A DNA stretch of 64,000 bases, taken from Lentzea tibetensis. Lineage in GTDB: Bacteria > Actinomycetota > Actinomycetes > Mycobacteriales > Pseudonocardiaceae. This document shows positions 38,488 through 48,625 of this stretch, piece after piece. The notes beneath the pieces are model-generated. The model was not told where the DNA came from. It saw only the letters and a list, made by a program, of their open reading frames with translations, and made no database searches. Position 1 is the first letter of the stretch, and every line of letters starts with the position of its first letter. The stretch covers positions 124,001 through 188,000 of the forward strand of contig NZ_VOBR01000013.1 in the NCBI RefSeq assembly GCF_007845675.1, in the 5' to 3' direction. The translations under genes were made by a program, and so were the position numbers.

Positions 38488-40608
38488 GTGAGTGAAGAGC
38501 CCAAGACCGCGTCGACCGAGGTCACACCGGCCGACGACACCCCGGTCGCGGAGAACCCGGACGCCAAGTCCGTGCTCCCCGAGGGGGCTCCGGCCAAGAC
38601 GGCGACCGAGAGATTCGCCGCGCGCAAGGCGCTGGCCGAGAAGCTCGCCGCCAAGGTCAGCGCCACCTCTGAGGCCTCTGCCGCGGCTTCGGCTGCGAAG
38701 AGCGCTGCTGAGCCCGCGGCCGCGGGCAAGGCGGCGGGGGAGAAGAGCTCGGCCGCGCCTGCTCAGGCTGCACCGACGCAGGCCGCACCGAGTTCCGCCG
38801 CGAAGAGTCCTGCTGCGAAGAGTCCTGCTGCGAAGAGTTCTGCTGCGAAGAGTTCTGGCCAGAAGCGTCCTGGTGCGAAGAGTTCGGCCACTTCGGGGGC
38901 GGCGACTGCGGGTGCGGCCAAGGGGAGTGCGCCCGACCAGGCTCCCGCCAAGAAGGCACCGGCCTCGGGCGAGCCAGTCGCGGCAGTGGAAGCTTCGTCC
39001 GGCGAGCCCGCGGCCGCTGGGCCGGCTGCTCCGGAGAAGTCTCCGGTCAACCTGTTCTCCCCGGCGCGGCGGGCCAGCGCCGCGGAGGCCGCCCCGGCAG
39101 CGCAGGACGCTGCCGACTTGTTCTCGCCCGCGCCGGCCTCGGGCGAGCGCGCCGCCGAGGCCTCCGCCGCGAAGCCTCCGGCCGACCAGTCTTCACCGGC
39201 GCGGCCTGCAGAAGCCCCCACCGGGGCGCGTTCGGTCGATCAGTCGTCGGTGGCGCGGTCTGCGGACGCTCCCGCCGCGAAGCCTCCGGCAGATCAGTCT
39301 TCGGTGGCGCGGTCCGCTGTGGCTCCTGCCGCGAAGCCTCCGATCGGCCAGTCTTCACCGGCGCGGTCTGCGGAGGCCCCGGCCGGGCAGCGTCCGGCCG
39401 ATCAGTCGTCCGCGGCGCGGTCCGCGGAGGTCCCGGCCGGGCAGCGTCCGATTGACCAGTCGTCGGCGGCGCGGTCCGCCGATGCTCCCGCCGCGAAGCC
39501 TCCGATCGACCAGTCTTCAATGACGCGGCCCGCGGAAGCCCCGGCCGGGATGCGTTCGGCCGACCAGTCTTCAACGACACGGCCCACAGAGGCCCCCGCC
39601 GGGCAGCGTCCGGTCGACCAGTCGTCGGCGGCGCGGTCCGCCGACGCCCCCGCCGCGAAGCCCGCGGCCGGCCAGCCTTCAGTGGCGCGGCCCGCGGAAG
39701 CCCCGGCCGGGATGCGTCCGGCTGATCAGTCTTCAGTGGCCCGATCCGAGCAGGCCCCGGCCGACCTGTCGTCGTCGAGCGAGCAGGAAAGCGCGGTCGA
39801 GGCCCAGCTCTCCGCGGAGTCCGCCTCCCTGGAGACGGCTCCGTTCCAGAAGCAGTCTCTTCCCACCGAAGAGCCGGCCGTCACCGAGATTCCCGAGCTC
39901 GAAGAGGACCGCGTCGAGGCGTCCGTGGCGGAAGCCCCGGTGGAGGAGTCCCAGGCGGGCGAGCTCCGACTGGACGACGAGCTGGACGACGAGCCCGCCC
40001 CCAAGCCGAAGGCCAAGTCCAAGGCCAAGCCCGAGAAGCCCGCGGACGACGAGCCGTTCGAGTCGTTCGGCGGCGGCTCGCTGGCGGGCGAGCTCCCCAT
40101 CCCGCGCACCAAGCTGCTGAGCGTCATCGCGGCGATCGTGCTGGGTCTCGACCTGCTGACCAAGGTCGCGGCGGTGGCGTTTCTCGAGCAAGCGGCCCCG
40201 ATCAAGCTGTTCGGCGGCGTGCTCTACCTGTCGTTCGTCCGCAACCCCGGCGCCGCGTTCGGGCTGGCCGAGGGCATGACGTGGGTGCTGGCGCTGATCG
40301 CGCTGGGCGTCGTCGGGTTCATCCTGTGGATCTCGCGGAACCTGCGGTCGCTCGGCTGGGCCATCGGGCTCGGCGGTGTGCTGGGCGGTGCGCTCGGCAA
40401 CCTGTTCGACCGGATCTTCCGCACTCCGGGCCCGATGCGCGGGCACGTGGTTGACTTCCTCTCGTTGCTCGACCCTTACGGCCGGGTGTGGCCGGTGTTC
40501 AACGTCGCCGACATGGCGATCGTCTGCGGTGGTGGGTTGATCGTGTACATGGCGTTGCGCCAGCACGACTACGACGGCACCGTGCACAAGAAGAAGGTCT
40601 CAGTGTGA
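38488..40608 (+). CDS. lspA: Signal peptidase II with giant repetitive N-terminal extension
   Basis: The last 165 residues (about 540-706) are a normal prolipoprotein signal peptidase: four membrane helices, [25 protein letters not shown], catalytic Asp656 in HVVDFLS and Asp675 in FNVADMAI. It removes signal peptides from lipoproteins after lipid attachment. Before it lies a cytoplasmic region of about 540 residues, rich in Ala, Pro, Ser and Lys, with ten perfect-length 18-residue repeats (233-412) and then an acidic/Lys stretch. Typical LspA is 160-200 residues. GTG 38488 is preferred (GACAAT six bases upstream); GTG 38473 is possible. The stop overlaps the rluD-like start. Confidence 0.88.
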   Translation: MSEEPKTASTEVTPADDTPVAENPDAKSVLPEGAPAKTATERFAARKALAEKLAAKVSATSEASAAASAAKSAAEPAAAGKAAGEKSSAAPAQAAPTQAAPSSAAKSPAAKSPAAKSSAAKSSGQKRPGAKSSATSGAATAGAAKGSAPDQAPAKKAPASGEPVAAVEASSGEPAAAGPAAPEKSPVNLFSPARRASAAEAAPAAQDAADLFSPAPASGERAAEASAAKPPADQSSPARPAEAPTGARSVDQSSVARSADAPAAKPPADQSSVARSAVAPAAKPPIGQSSPARSAEAPAGQRPADQSSAARSAEVPAGQRPIDQSSAARSADAPAAKPPIDQSSMTRPAEAPAGMRSADQSSTTRPTEAPAGQRPVDQSSAARSADAPAAKPAAGQPSVARPAEAPAGMRPADQSSVARSEQAPADLSSSSEQESAVEAQLSAESASLETAPFQKQSLPTEEPAVTEIPELEEDRVEASVAEAPVEESQAGELRLDDELDDEPAPKPKAKSKAKPEKPADDEPFESFGGGSLAGELPIPRTKLLSVIAAIVLGLDLLTKVAAVAFLEQAAPIKLFGGVLYLSFVRNPGAAFGLAEGMTWVLALIALGVVGFILWISRNLRSLGWAIGLGGVLGGALGNLFDRIFRTPGPMRGHVVDFLSLLDPYGRVWPVFNVADMAIVCGGGLIVYMALRQHDYDGTVHKKKVSV
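39184..39762 (+). repeat. 54-base tandem repeats in lspA
   Basis: Ten consecutive 54-base units run from 39184 to 39723, with a partial eleventh to about 39762. Each encodes 18 residues of the form DQSSxARSAxAPAxxxPx. Units differ by scattered substitutions and never in length, which shows selection on the reading frame or recent unequal exchange. Confidence 0.92.
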
Positions 40609-41534
40609 GCGGTTACCGCACCCTGCCCGTCCCCGACGGCCTCGACGGCATGCGTGTCGACGCGGGCCTCGCCAAGCTGCTCGGGCTCTCGCGCACCGTC
40701 GTCGCCGCGCTGACCGAGTCCGGCGACGTCGTGCTCGACGGGCGTCCCGCCGGGAAGTCCGACCGGCTCGTCGCCGGGTCGGTGCTCGAGGTGACGCTGC
40801 CCGAGCCGGAACGACCGGTCGAGATCGTCGCGATCCCCGTCGACGGCCTCATCGTGCTGCACGAGGACGACGACATCATCGTCGTCGACAAGCCCGTCGG
40901 CGTCGCCGTGCACCCGTCGCCCGGCTGGACCGGCCCCACCGTCGTCGGCGGCCTCGCCGCCGCCGGGCACCGGGTCGCCACGTCCGGCGCCGCCGAACGG
41001 CAAGGCGTGGTGCACCGGCTCGACGTCGGCACCACCGGCGTCATGGTCGTCGCCAAGAGCGAGAACGCCTACTCGGCGCTCAAGCACGCGTTCAAGGAAC
41101 GCACGGTCGACAAGATCTACCACTCGATCGTCCAGGGACATCCGGACCCGATCAAGGGCACCATCGACGCCCCGATCGACCGGCATCCCAAGCACGACTA
41201 CAAGTTCGCGGTGATGAACTCCGGCAAGCCGTCGATCACCCACTACGAGGTGGTGGAGGCGTTCCGGGCCGCGTCACTGGTCGAGGTGCACCTCGAAACC
41301 GGGCGCACGCACCAGATCCGCGTGCACTTCTCGGCGTTGCACCACCCGTGCGTCGGAGACCTGACCTACGGCGCCGACCCGACGCTGGCCAAGCGGCTCG
41401 GGGTGACCCGCCAGTGGCTGCACGCGCACCGGCTCGGGTTCCACCACCCCGCCGACGGGCAGTGGGTCGAGTTCACCAGCGAGTACCCGGCCGACCTGGC
41501 CACGTCGCTGGAGAAGCTGCGCGAAGAGGGCTGA
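40605..41534 (+). CDS. RluA/RluD-family pseudouridine synthase
   Basis: The 309 residues have an N-terminal S4-like RNA-binding domain ([30 protein letters not shown]) and a catalytic domain with [16 protein letters not shown] carrying the nucleophile Asp140, then [14 protein letters not shown]. RluD makes pseudouridines in helix 69 of 23S rRNA; this gene follows lspA in many bacteria. GTG 40605 overlaps the lspA stop. The exact RNA target is inferred from synteny. Confidence 0.92.
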   Translation: MSGYRTLPVPDGLDGMRVDAGLAKLLGLSRTVVAALTESGDVVLDGRPAGKSDRLVAGSVLEVTLPEPERPVEIVAIPVDGLIVLHEDDDIIVVDKPVGVAVHPSPGWTGPTVVGGLAAAGHRVATSGAAERQGVVHRLDVGTTGVMVVAKSENAYSALKHAFKERTVDKIYHSIVQGHPDPIKGTIDAPIDRHPKHDYKFAVMNSGKPSITHYEVVEAFRAASLVEVHLETGRTHQIRVHFSALHHPCVGDLTYGADPTLAKRLGVTRQWLHAHRLGFHHPADGQWVEFTSEYPADLATSLEKLREEG

Positions 41535-41553
41535 CCCGGTTGGACCGCGAGGC

Positions 41554-42399
41554 TCAGTCCTCGACGGTCCACACCAGGGTGTTCACGTCGACCTCGGAGC
41601 GCACGCTCCAGCGCACCTGCGTGACCACGGTCTCTTCGGGCAACACGTAGACCGTGTGCCCACCGGCGGTCTCGCCGGGCTGCACGCCGATCTTGTGCGA
41701 CGGCCGTGACGACAGCGACACCGGCGCCTTCGTCACGGTCTCCCCGGTCTTGGTCACCAGCACCAGGTACATGTCCGGCAGCGAGTTGAACGCGATCTGG
41801 CTGCGGTTGGTCAGCTCGGTGTGCACGACCACCGCCCGCTCGCCCTCGGCCAGCTTGTAGCCGGCCGCGGTGAACAGGAAGTCGGCCGGGTCGACGACCT
41901 CGACCAGCTGGATGGCCAGGTGGGCGCCCTCGAGGCTGTCGGCCTCCAGGGTGGAGCCGATCTTGCCCGTCCGCGACACCACCTTCGGCGGCGCGGCGGG
42001 CTGGTCGCCGCGTGCCCAGTCCGCCGTCTGGGGCGGGCCCCACGTCTGCATGGGCTGCGGTTGCGGCTGCGCCGGGAACGGCGTGCTCTGCGGGCCCGGC
42101 ACGTGGTGCGGGCCGGAACCGGTCTGGTACGGACCGCTCTGGTAGACGGGGTACGGGCCGGACGGCGTGCCCTGGTAGTTCCCGTACGCCACGCTGTTCG
42201 CCAGCGCCTTGCGGATGCCGTTGGGGTCGCACTCGACGCCGACCAGCAGCGGGAGGCCGCTGCCGGACAGCGTGATCAGCCGAGCGGCCGCCTCGCGTGG
42301 GTCCATACCCAGGCGGGCGGCGACCTCGTGCACTGCCGCACGCCCCATCTCCGCGATCAGTGCGAGAAGACGGGCGTCGACTGGATCAGGCGCGACCAC
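41554..42399 (-). CDS. HTH / Tyr-Pro-Gln linker / Ig-like domain protein
   Basis: The 281 residues have three parts: an N-terminal AsnC/Lrp-like winged helix (about 1-60; DARLLALIAEMGRAAVHEVA), a low-complexity linker with repeated Gly-Pro-Tyr and Gln-Pro (about 70-130), and a C-terminal beta domain (about 150-281) resembling DUF4352 Ig-like folds. The latter is usually outside the cell, yet no membrane segment is visible, so the combination is odd. TAGCGT lies 6 bases before the GTG, and no ribosome-binding site is present. Function unknown. Confidence 0.8.
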   Translation of the reverse strand: MVAPDPVDARLLALIAEMGRAAVHEVAARLGMDPREAAARLITLSGSGLPLLVGVECDPNGIRKALANSVAYGNYQGTPSGPYPVYQSGPYQTGSGPHHVPGPQSTPFPAQPQPQPMQTWGPPQTADWARGDQPAAPPKVVSRTGKIGSTLEADSLEGAHLAIQLVEVVDPADFLFTAAGYKLAEGERAVVVHTELTNRSQIAFNSLPDMYLVLVTKTGETVTKAPVSLSSRPSHKIGVQPGETAGGHTVYVLPEETVVTQVRWSVRSEVDVNTLVWTVED

Positions 42400-42494
42400 G
42401 AAAACACGCTACCTCGCGGGCGTGATCGTCGCGTAGGCGGCTGGTGCCAACGGTGAAACCTGTGTCGGTCGCACCCCCTGTCCCGAGCGCGATA

Positions 42495-42507
42495 TAGGGT
42501 TGGGAGA
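42495..42507 (+). promoter_or_regulatory. dnaE promoter -10 region
   Basis: TATAGGGT at 42493-42500 gives a TAGGGT -10 box, with a transcript start near 42507 and a leader of about 50 bases. A GGAGG at 42551-42555 is the ribosome-binding site. Confidence 0.45.
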
Positions 42508-42559
42508 CTCCCATCCGCGCCTTCCCCGCGCGCCCGTTTCGCATCCCTCAGGAGGCATG

Positions 42560-45500
42560 GTGTCGGACTCGTTTGTGCATCTGCACGTGCACACCGAGTA
42601 CTCGATGCTCGACGGCGCGGCCAAGCTGAAGGACATGTTCGCCGAGTGCGAGCGCCTCGGCATGCCCGCCGCCGCGATCACCGACCACGGCAACATGTAC
42701 GGGGCGTACGACTTCTACCGGCAGGCCACGGCCGCCGGGATCAAGCCGATCATCGGCATCGAGGCTTACCTGGCGCCGGAGAGCCGCTTCAACAAGCAGC
42801 GCGTGCTGTGGGGCGACCCCGGCCAGAAGTCCGACGACGTCTCCGCTTCAGGTGCGTACACCCACCAGACGATCTGGGCGGCCTCGAACGAGGGCCTCCA
42901 CAACCTGATGAAGATGTCCAGCCGCGCCTCGACCGAGGGCCAGCTGGGCAAGTGGCCGCGGATGGACTCCGAGCTGATCGCGGAGCACTCCAAGGGTCTG
43001 ATCGCGACGACCGGGTGCCCGTCCGGCGAGGTGCAGACGCGGCTGCGGCTGGGGCACTACGACAAGGCGCTCGAAGCGGCCGCGAAGTGGCGGGACATCT
43101 ACGGCGCCGAGAACTTCTTCGTCGAGCTGATGGACCACGGCATCGACATCGAGCGCCGGGTCCGCGACGACCTGCTGAAGATCGCGGACACGCTCAAGAT
43201 CCCGTTCGTCGTGACGAACGACTCGCACTACACGTACTCCGAGGACCGGGACGCGCACGCCGCGCTCCTGTGCGTGCAGACCGGCAAGACGCTGCAGGAC
43301 CCGACGCGGTTCAAGTTCGACGGCACGGGCTACTACCTCAAGTCGCCGGACGAGATGCGCGCGATCGACTCGTCCGACGCGTGGCAGCAAGGCTGCCGGA
43401 ACACGTTGCTCGTGGCCGAGAAGGTCGACACCGCGGGCATGTTCGAGTTCCGCAACCTGATGCCGCGGTTCCCGATCCCCGAGGGCAAGTCGGAGCACGA
43501 GTACTTCCGCGAGGAGGTCTGGGCCGGCATGCACCGCCGGTTCCCGGACGGCGTGGACGACGTCCACAAGCAGCAGGTCGAGTTCGAGATCGGCGTCATC
43601 CTCCAGATGGGCTTCCCGGCCTACTTCCTGGTCGTCGCGGACTTCATCAACTGGGCCAAGGCGAACGGCATCCGCGTCGGCCCCGGCCGTGGTTCTGCCG
43701 CGGGCGCGCTCATCGCGTACGCCATGGGCATCACAGACCTCGACCCGCTGGCCCACGGACTGATCTTCGAGCGGTTCCTGAACCCGGACCGCGTCAGCCC
43801 GCCCGACATCGACATCGACTTCGACGAGCGCCGGCGCGGTGACGTCATCCGGTACGTGACGGACAAGTGGGGCAAGGAGAACGTCGCCCAGGTCATCACG
43901 TTCGGCACCATCAAGGCGAAGGCCGCGATCAAGGACTCGGCGCGAGTCCTCTACGGCCAGCCCGGCTACGCGGTCGCGGACCGGATCTCCAAAGCCATGC
44001 CGCCCGCCGTGATGGGCAAGGACATCCCGCTGTCGGGCATCTTCGACCCGCAGCACAAGCGGTACAACGAGGCCGCCGAGGTGCGCGGCCTCTACGACAC
44101 CGACCCGCAGGTCAAGGAGATCATCGACACCGGGCGAGGCCTCGAGGGCCTGATCCGCAACGCCGGTGTGCACGCCTGCGCGGTCATCATGTCCGCGGAG
44201 CCGCTGATGGACCACATCCCGGTGTGGCAGCGCCCGCAGGACGGTTCGATCATCACGCAGTTCGACTACCCGACCTGCGAGACGCTCGGCCTGCTGAAGA
44301 TGGACTTCCTCGGCCTGTCGAACCTCACGACGATCGAGGACGCGCTCACCAACATCGAGCTGAACGGCAAAGAGGCGCCGGACCTCGACAAGATCGAGCT
44401 GACGGACAAGAAGACCTACCAGCTGCTGTCGAAGGGCGAGACGCTCGGCGTGTTCCAGCTGGACGGCGGGCCCATGCGGGACCTGCTGCGGCTCATGCGT
44501 CCCGACAACTTCGAGGACATCTCGGCCGTCGGCGCGCTGTACCGGCCCGGCCCGATGGGTGCGAACTCGCACACGAACTACGCGCTGCGCAAGAACAAGC
44601 TCCAGGAGATCACGCCGATCCACCCGGCGCTCGCGGAGTCGCTGGCGGACATCCTCGGCACGACCTACGGCCTGATCGTCTATCAGGAGCAGGTCATGGC
44701 CATCGCGCAGAAGCTCGCGGGGTACACGCTCGGACAGGCGGACCTCCTGCGCCGCGCGATGGGCAAGAAGAAGAAGGAGATCCTGGACAAGGAGTTCGCC
44801 GGCTTCGAGGCGGGCATGATCGCGAACGGCTTCCCGCCGGACGCGATCAAGACGCTGTGGGACATCCTCGTCCCCTTCGCGGACTACGCCTTCAACAAGG
44901 CGCACTCCGCCGCGTACGGCCTGGTCTCCTACTGGACCGCCTACCTGAAGGCGAACTACCCGGCCGAGTTCATGGCCGCACTGCTCACCACGAACTCCGA
45001 CAACAAGGACAAGTCGGCGATCTACCTCGCCGAGTGCCGCCGGATGGGCATCACCGTGCTCCCGCCGGACGTCAACGAGTCCGAGCGCGAGTTCGCCCCG
45101 GTCGGCAAGGACATCCGCTTCGGCCTCGGCGCGGTCCGCAACGTCGGCGCCAACGTCATCGACTCGATCATCAAGGCGCGCAAGGAGAAGGGGAAGTTCG
45201 TCGACTTCTCGGACTTCCTGCGCAAGATCGACGCGCTGGCGTGCAACAAGAAGGTCGTCGAGTCGCTGATCAAGGCCGGTGCGTTCGACTCGCTCGGCCA
45301 CCCGCGCAAGGGCCTGCACATGGTGCACGTCGAGGCCGTCGAGTCCGTCATGATCACCAAGAAGGAAGAGGCGCGCGGCCAGTTCGACCTCTTCGGCGGC
45401 GGTGACGACACGGGTGAGGACATCGCGGGCGTCTTCGACGTCAAGATCCCGGACGAGAAGTGGGAGTCCAAGCACCAGCTCGCGCTCGAGCGGGAGATGC

Positions 45501-46096
45501 TGGGCCTCTACGTCTCCGGCCACCCGCTCAACGGCGTCGAGCACATCCTCGAGTCCTATTCGGACGCTTCGATCGCGCGCATCCTCGAAGGTGACGTCGC
45601 GGACGGCACCCAGGTCACGATCGGCGGCATCCTCGCGTCGGTCATGCGGCGGGTCAACAAGAACGGCGAGTCCTGGGCGTCGGCCCAGCTGGAGGACCTC
45701 GTCGGTGGCATCGAGGTGCTGTTCTTCCCGAAGAGCTTCACGGTGCACGGCATGTCCGTCGTCGAGGACGCGATCGTGCTGGTGAAGGCGCGCGTCGCCA
45801 AGCGCGACGACCGCATCTCGCTGATCGCCAACGACCTCGTCGTGCCGGACCTCGCCGAGCTGGGCAACAAGGCCGTGAAGCTGCGGCTGCCCGCGTCGAA
45901 GTGCAACCCGCAGACCGTCACCTCGCTCAAGCAGGTGCTGGCCGCGCACCCCGGCACCACCGAGGTCCACCTCAGCCTGGTGATCAACGCGAGCCGCAAC
46001 ACCGTGCTGAAGCTGGACGACGCGCTGCGCGTGGCACCGACGCCGTCGCTCATGGGCGACCTGAAGGCGCTGCTCGGACCGGGGTGCCTCGGCTGA
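42560..46096 (+). CDS. dnaE: DNA polymerase III alpha subunit (DnaE1)
   Basis: The 1178-residue replicative polymerase subunit starts with a PHP domain ([15 protein letters not shown]). The catalytic aspartates lie in PDIDIDF (415-421), and [33 protein letters not shown] and [10 protein letters not shown] follow. A helix-hairpin-helix and an OB domain ([20 protein letters not shown]) are in the C-terminal third. Length and motifs fit the essential DnaE1 rather than the mutagenic DnaE2. GTG 42560 gives better spacing from GGAGG than ATG 42557. The stop overlaps the next start (TGATG). Confidence 0.97.
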   Translation: MSDSFVHLHVHTEYSMLDGAAKLKDMFAECERLGMPAAAITDHGNMYGAYDFYRQATAAGIKPIIGIEAYLAPESRFNKQRVLWGDPGQKSDDVSASGAYTHQTIWAASNEGLHNLMKMSSRASTEGQLGKWPRMDSELIAEHSKGLIATTGCPSGEVQTRLRLGHYDKALEAAAKWRDIYGAENFFVELMDHGIDIERRVRDDLLKIADTLKIPFVVTNDSHYTYSEDRDAHAALLCVQTGKTLQDPTRFKFDGTGYYLKSPDEMRAIDSSDAWQQGCRNTLLVAEKVDTAGMFEFRNLMPRFPIPEGKSEHEYFREEVWAGMHRRFPDGVDDVHKQQVEFEIGVILQMGFPAYFLVVADFINWAKANGIRVGPGRGSAAGALIAYAMGITDLDPLAHGLIFERFLNPDRVSPPDIDIDFDERRRGDVIRYVTDKWGKENVAQVITFGTIKAKAAIKDSARVLYGQPGYAVADRISKAMPPAVMGKDIPLSGIFDPQHKRYNEAAEVRGLYDTDPQVKEIIDTGRGLEGLIRNAGVHACAVIMSAEPLMDHIPVWQRPQDGSIITQFDYPTCETLGLLKMDFLGLSNLTTIEDALTNIELNGKEAPDLDKIELTDKKTYQLLSKGETLGVFQLDGGPMRDLLRLMRPDNFEDISAVGALYRPGPMGANSHTNYALRKNKLQEITPIHPALAESLADILGTTYGLIVYQEQVMAIAQKLAGYTLGQADLLRRAMGKKKKEILDKEFAGFEAGMIANGFPPDAIKTLWDILVPFADYAFNKAHSAAYGLVSYWTAYLKANYPAEFMAALLTTNSDNKDKSAIYLAECRRMGITVLPPDVNESEREFAPVGKDIRFGLGAVRNVGANVIDSIIKARKEKGKFVDFSDFLRKIDALACNKKVVESLIKAGAFDSLGHPRKGLHMVHVEAVESVMITKKEEARGQFDLFGGGDDTGEDIAGVFDVKIPDEKWESKHQLALEREMLGLYVSGHPLNGVEHILESYSDASIARILEGDVADGTQVTIGGILASVMRRVNKNGESWASAQLEDLVGGIEVLFFPKSFTVHGMSVVEDAIVLVKARVAKRDDRISLIANDLVVPDLAELGNKAVKLRLPASKCNPQTVTSLKQVLAAHPGTTEVHLSLVINASRNTVLKLDDALRVAPTPSLMGDLKALLGPGCLG

Positions 46097-47304
46097 TGCA
46101 CCCGACGAAGACGGGCTGGCCCGCGGGCGCCCTTCCCGGTGTCTGGCCGTCCTCGCCCGACGCGACGTTCCACGTCCCGGTGGAGGCGTTCGCCGGCGTG
46201 GGCACGACGGTGTTCGGCTTCCTGTCGTCGTGGGGCACGGAGACGCCGACGATCGCGTTCCAGGTCGGCCTGGACAAGATCGGCGTCGTGGTGCGGCGCG
46301 AGGACCACGTCCAGGACCCGGAGCAGGGCACCTGGGGCCTGCCGATCGCCGCGCTCACCGCGGTGCAGCCGGGTGTGCTGCGCGGTGTGCCCGCCAAGAC
46401 GAAGTTCCGCGTCGACGAGATCTACGGGCACAAGGCCGCCCGGCTGTCCGTTGTGGACGGTCCGGCCGTCTGGCTGCGGTACGCGAACACGGACTGGATC
46501 ATCCCCACGCCCGATCCCGTCGGACTGGCGCGGGAGATCGACCGCAGGCGGCGCCGGGTCGTCCGGCTCGGCGGGTTCGCGGCGCAGCAGGTCTGGAACC
46601 GCGTGCCCGCCCTGCGCGCCGACCTCCCGCTGCCGAACACGCCCGCCGCACCGGCCATCGTGCCGTCCGGCACCTGGTCACCGCTGCAGCCCGCGCCGCC
46701 GCTGGAGCCGTCGCCCGGCCTGCCGCCGCGTCCGGCCCGCCCGCTGCACGACGTCGCGCAGCTGCGCGACGTGCCCGATGTCCGCGGCGAGCTGCGCGGC
46801 TGGGGCAAGGACTTCAGCGTCGTGCTGGGCGCCGAGGTGCCCAAGGAGTCGGTCGAGTACGTCATCGGCCGGACGTCCCTGGGGTTCCCCGGTTACTTCA
46901 ACGCCCGCTCGGACGTCCACCGCGGTCTCAAGCACCTGAGCTGGACGGCGGTCCGCGTCGTCGAGGTCGGGCACCTGGTCAACGTCCCACCCGGTCTCGC
47001 GAACACGTGGTTCAACTCGTGGGACGTCGATCCCACGCGTGCCGACATCGTGAACGGTCCGGCGGTCTGGCTGTGGGGGCACGAGGGAGAGTTCCTGCTC
47101 TGCGCGCCGAACGCGGCGCAGCTCGCGGCCGAGATCGACCTGCGCCGGGCGATGATGATCGCCCACACCGAGCAGGACGCGGCCTGGGTGCACTGGCCGG
47201 ACAGCAAGCCGGACGGCCCGTTCGTGCCGCCGCCTCCGCCCTACGCGCCCGCCGAGCCCACCCTCGTGCCCCGCGGGTGCTGGCGGGCGCATCTTCCCGC
47301 CTGA
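46096..47304 (+). CDS. Protein with internal duplication, function unknown
   Basis: I do not recognise this 402-residue soluble protein. Two halves resemble each other: VDGPAVWLRYANTDWIIPTP with AREIDRRR (about 115-150) and VNGPAVWLWGHEGEFLLCAP with AAEIDLRR (about 315-350). A Pro-rich linker (about 185-220) separates them. Trp and Pro are frequent. No signal peptide or catalytic motif is visible. It begins within the dnaE stop, so the two are probably translated together. Confidence 0.75.
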   Translation: MHPTKTGWPAGALPGVWPSSPDATFHVPVEAFAGVGTTVFGFLSSWGTETPTIAFQVGLDKIGVVVRREDHVQDPEQGTWGLPIAALTAVQPGVLRGVPAKTKFRVDEIYGHKAARLSVVDGPAVWLRYANTDWIIPTPDPVGLAREIDRRRRRVVRLGGFAAQQVWNRVPALRADLPLPNTPAAPAIVPSGTWSPLQPAPPLEPSPGLPPRPARPLHDVAQLRDVPDVRGELRGWGKDFSVVLGAEVPKESVEYVIGRTSLGFPGYFNARSDVHRGLKHLSWTAVRVVEVGHLVNVPPGLANTWFNSWDVDPTRADIVNGPAVWLWGHEGEFLLCAPNAAQLAAEIDLRRAMMIAHTEQDAAWVHWPDSKPDGPFVPPPPPYAPAEPTLVPRGCWRAHLPA

Positions 47305-47309
47305 GTGTG

Positions 47310-47355
47310 GCAACAACGTTGCGACGCAGCGTGTAACCGGAGTTCACTGGGCGGA
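47310..47355 (+). promoter_or_regulatory. Promoter of first P450 with 13-base inverted repeat
   Basis: TTGCGA (47319-47324) and TTCACT (47343-47348) are 18 bases apart, and the GTG lies 7 bases later, so the mRNA is leaderless. GCAACAACGTTGC (47310-47322), with 5-base arms, overlaps the -35 box and may be an operator. The layout is the same as before the second P450. Confidence 0.5.
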
Positions 47356-48576
47356 GTGACGAACCTCAGTCAGCTGCCCGCCGCGTACATCGACGACCCG
47401 CACGCCGTGCACGACCTGCTCCGCGCCGAAGGCCCGGTCCAGGAGATCTACCTGGTGCACGGGCTCAAGGTGTGGCTCGTCACCAGGTACGAAGAAGCGC
47501 GCGTGGCGCTCACCCACCCGAGCATCAGCAAGAACATGGCCCAGGGCGGGTGGCTGTTCGAGCACCACACCAGGGGCGGCTCCGACCGCCGCGAGGTCGC
47601 CGCCGACCTGGCGACGCACATGCTGAACAGCGACCCGCCCGAGCACGCCCGGCTGCGCAAGCTGGTCAACAAGGCGTTCACGCCGCGCCGGGTGGAGATG
47701 CTGCGGCCGCGCGTCGAGGAGATCACCAAGCGGCTCCTCGACGACATGATGCTCGACGAGATGAACGGCGAGGGCCAGGTCGACCTGCTCGACGTGTTCG
47801 CGTTCCCGTTGCCCATCACGGTGATCTGCGAGCTGCTGGGCATCCCGACCGACGACCGGGACTCGTTCCGCGAGTGGACGACGACCCTGCTGTCGTTCAA
47901 CCCGGTCGAGGTCATCAGGAAGGCCTCCGAGGAGGCAACCGCTTACCTCTACGCCCACGTGGCGAAGAAGCGGATGGAGCCGGGTGACGACATCTTCTCG
48001 GCGCTCGTGCACGCCGACGACGCGGGTGACCAGCTGTCCGAGCGCGAGATCGTCTCGATGGCGTTCCTGCTGCTCGTGGCCGGTCACGAGACGACGGTCA
48101 ACCTGATCGGCAACGCGGTGCTCGCGCTGCTGCGCAACCCGGAACAGCTTCAGCTGCTGAAGGACGACCCGGACCTGATCGCGCCGTCGGCCGAGGAGTT
48201 CCTGCGCTACGAGGGCCCGATCAACCTGGCGACGTTCCGGTACACGACGGAGCCGACGGAGATCGGTGGCGTGACGATCCCCGCCGACGAGCTCGTCATG
48301 GTGTCGCTGATCGCCGCCAACCGCGACGGCGAGCGGTTCTCCGAGCCGGACCGGCTGGACGTCACGCGCAACGCGGGCGGGCACCTCGCGTTCGGGCACG
48401 GCATCCACTACTGCCTGGGCGCGCCGCTGGCGCGACTGGAGTTCGAGGTGGCGTTGAAGGGCCTGCTGGCCAGGTTCCCGGACGTGGAGCTGGCCGCGGC
48501 GCCGCAGCAGCTGGGATGGCGGGACAGCAGCCTGATCCGAGGCCTGATCACGTTGCCGGTGCGGCTCAACCCCTAG
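47356..48576 (+). CDS. Cytochrome P450, CYP107-like, first of a tandem pair
   Basis: The 406-residue P450 has the I-helix AGHETT, the K-helix ExxR (EEFLRYE), and the heme loop [12 protein letters not shown] with the iron ligand Cys353. It resembles actinobacterial CYP107-group enzymes. GTG 47356 is chosen because of the promoter 7 bases upstream; earlier in-frame codons look non-coding. It lies directly before a second P450 and the biotin genes bioA, bioD and bioB. In Bacillus subtilis a CYP107 enzyme, BioI, makes pimeloyl units for biotin, so such a role is possible but unproven. No ferredoxin gene is adjacent. Confidence 0.93.
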   Translation: MTNLSQLPAAYIDDPHAVHDLLRAEGPVQEIYLVHGLKVWLVTRYEEARVALTHPSISKNMAQGGWLFEHHTRGGSDRREVAADLATHMLNSDPPEHARLRKLVNKAFTPRRVEMLRPRVEEITKRLLDDMMLDEMNGEGQVDLLDVFAFPLPITVICELLGIPTDDRDSFREWTTTLLSFNPVEVIRKASEEATAYLYAHVAKKRMEPGDDIFSALVHADDAGDQLSEREIVSMAFLLLVAGHETTVNLIGNAVLALLRNPEQLQLLKDDPDLIAPSAEEFLRYEGPINLATFRYTTEPTEIGGVTIPADELVMVSLIAANRDGERFSEPDRLDVTRNAGGHLAFGHGIHYCLGAPLARLEFEVALKGLLARFPDVELAAAPQQLGWRDSSLIRGLITLPVRLNP

Positions 48577-48588
48577 TTCTCCAAAACG

Positions 48589-48625
48589 TTGCCGAGTCAC
48601 CGGTTAACAGGGTTAACTGGGTGAG
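48589..48625 (+). promoter_or_regulatory. Promoter of second P450
   Basis: TTGCCG (48589-48594) and TTAACT (48613-48618) are 18 bases apart, and the GTG lies 7 bases after the -10 box. From AACGTTGC to GTGACG the segment has exactly the same length (47 bases) as the one before the first P450, so the duplication included the promoter. Confidence 0.55.

Noticed and set aside
39184-39762. CRISPR-like regular repeats
   Set aside because: The 54-base units are adjacent with no unique spacers and translate in frame into an 18-residue repeat of LspA. No cas genes are present.
42848-45970. 1040-codon open frame antisense to dnaE
   Set aside because: The opposite strand encodes a complete DnaE with all motifs. 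Long antisense frames are expected at this GC content, and the product resembles no family.
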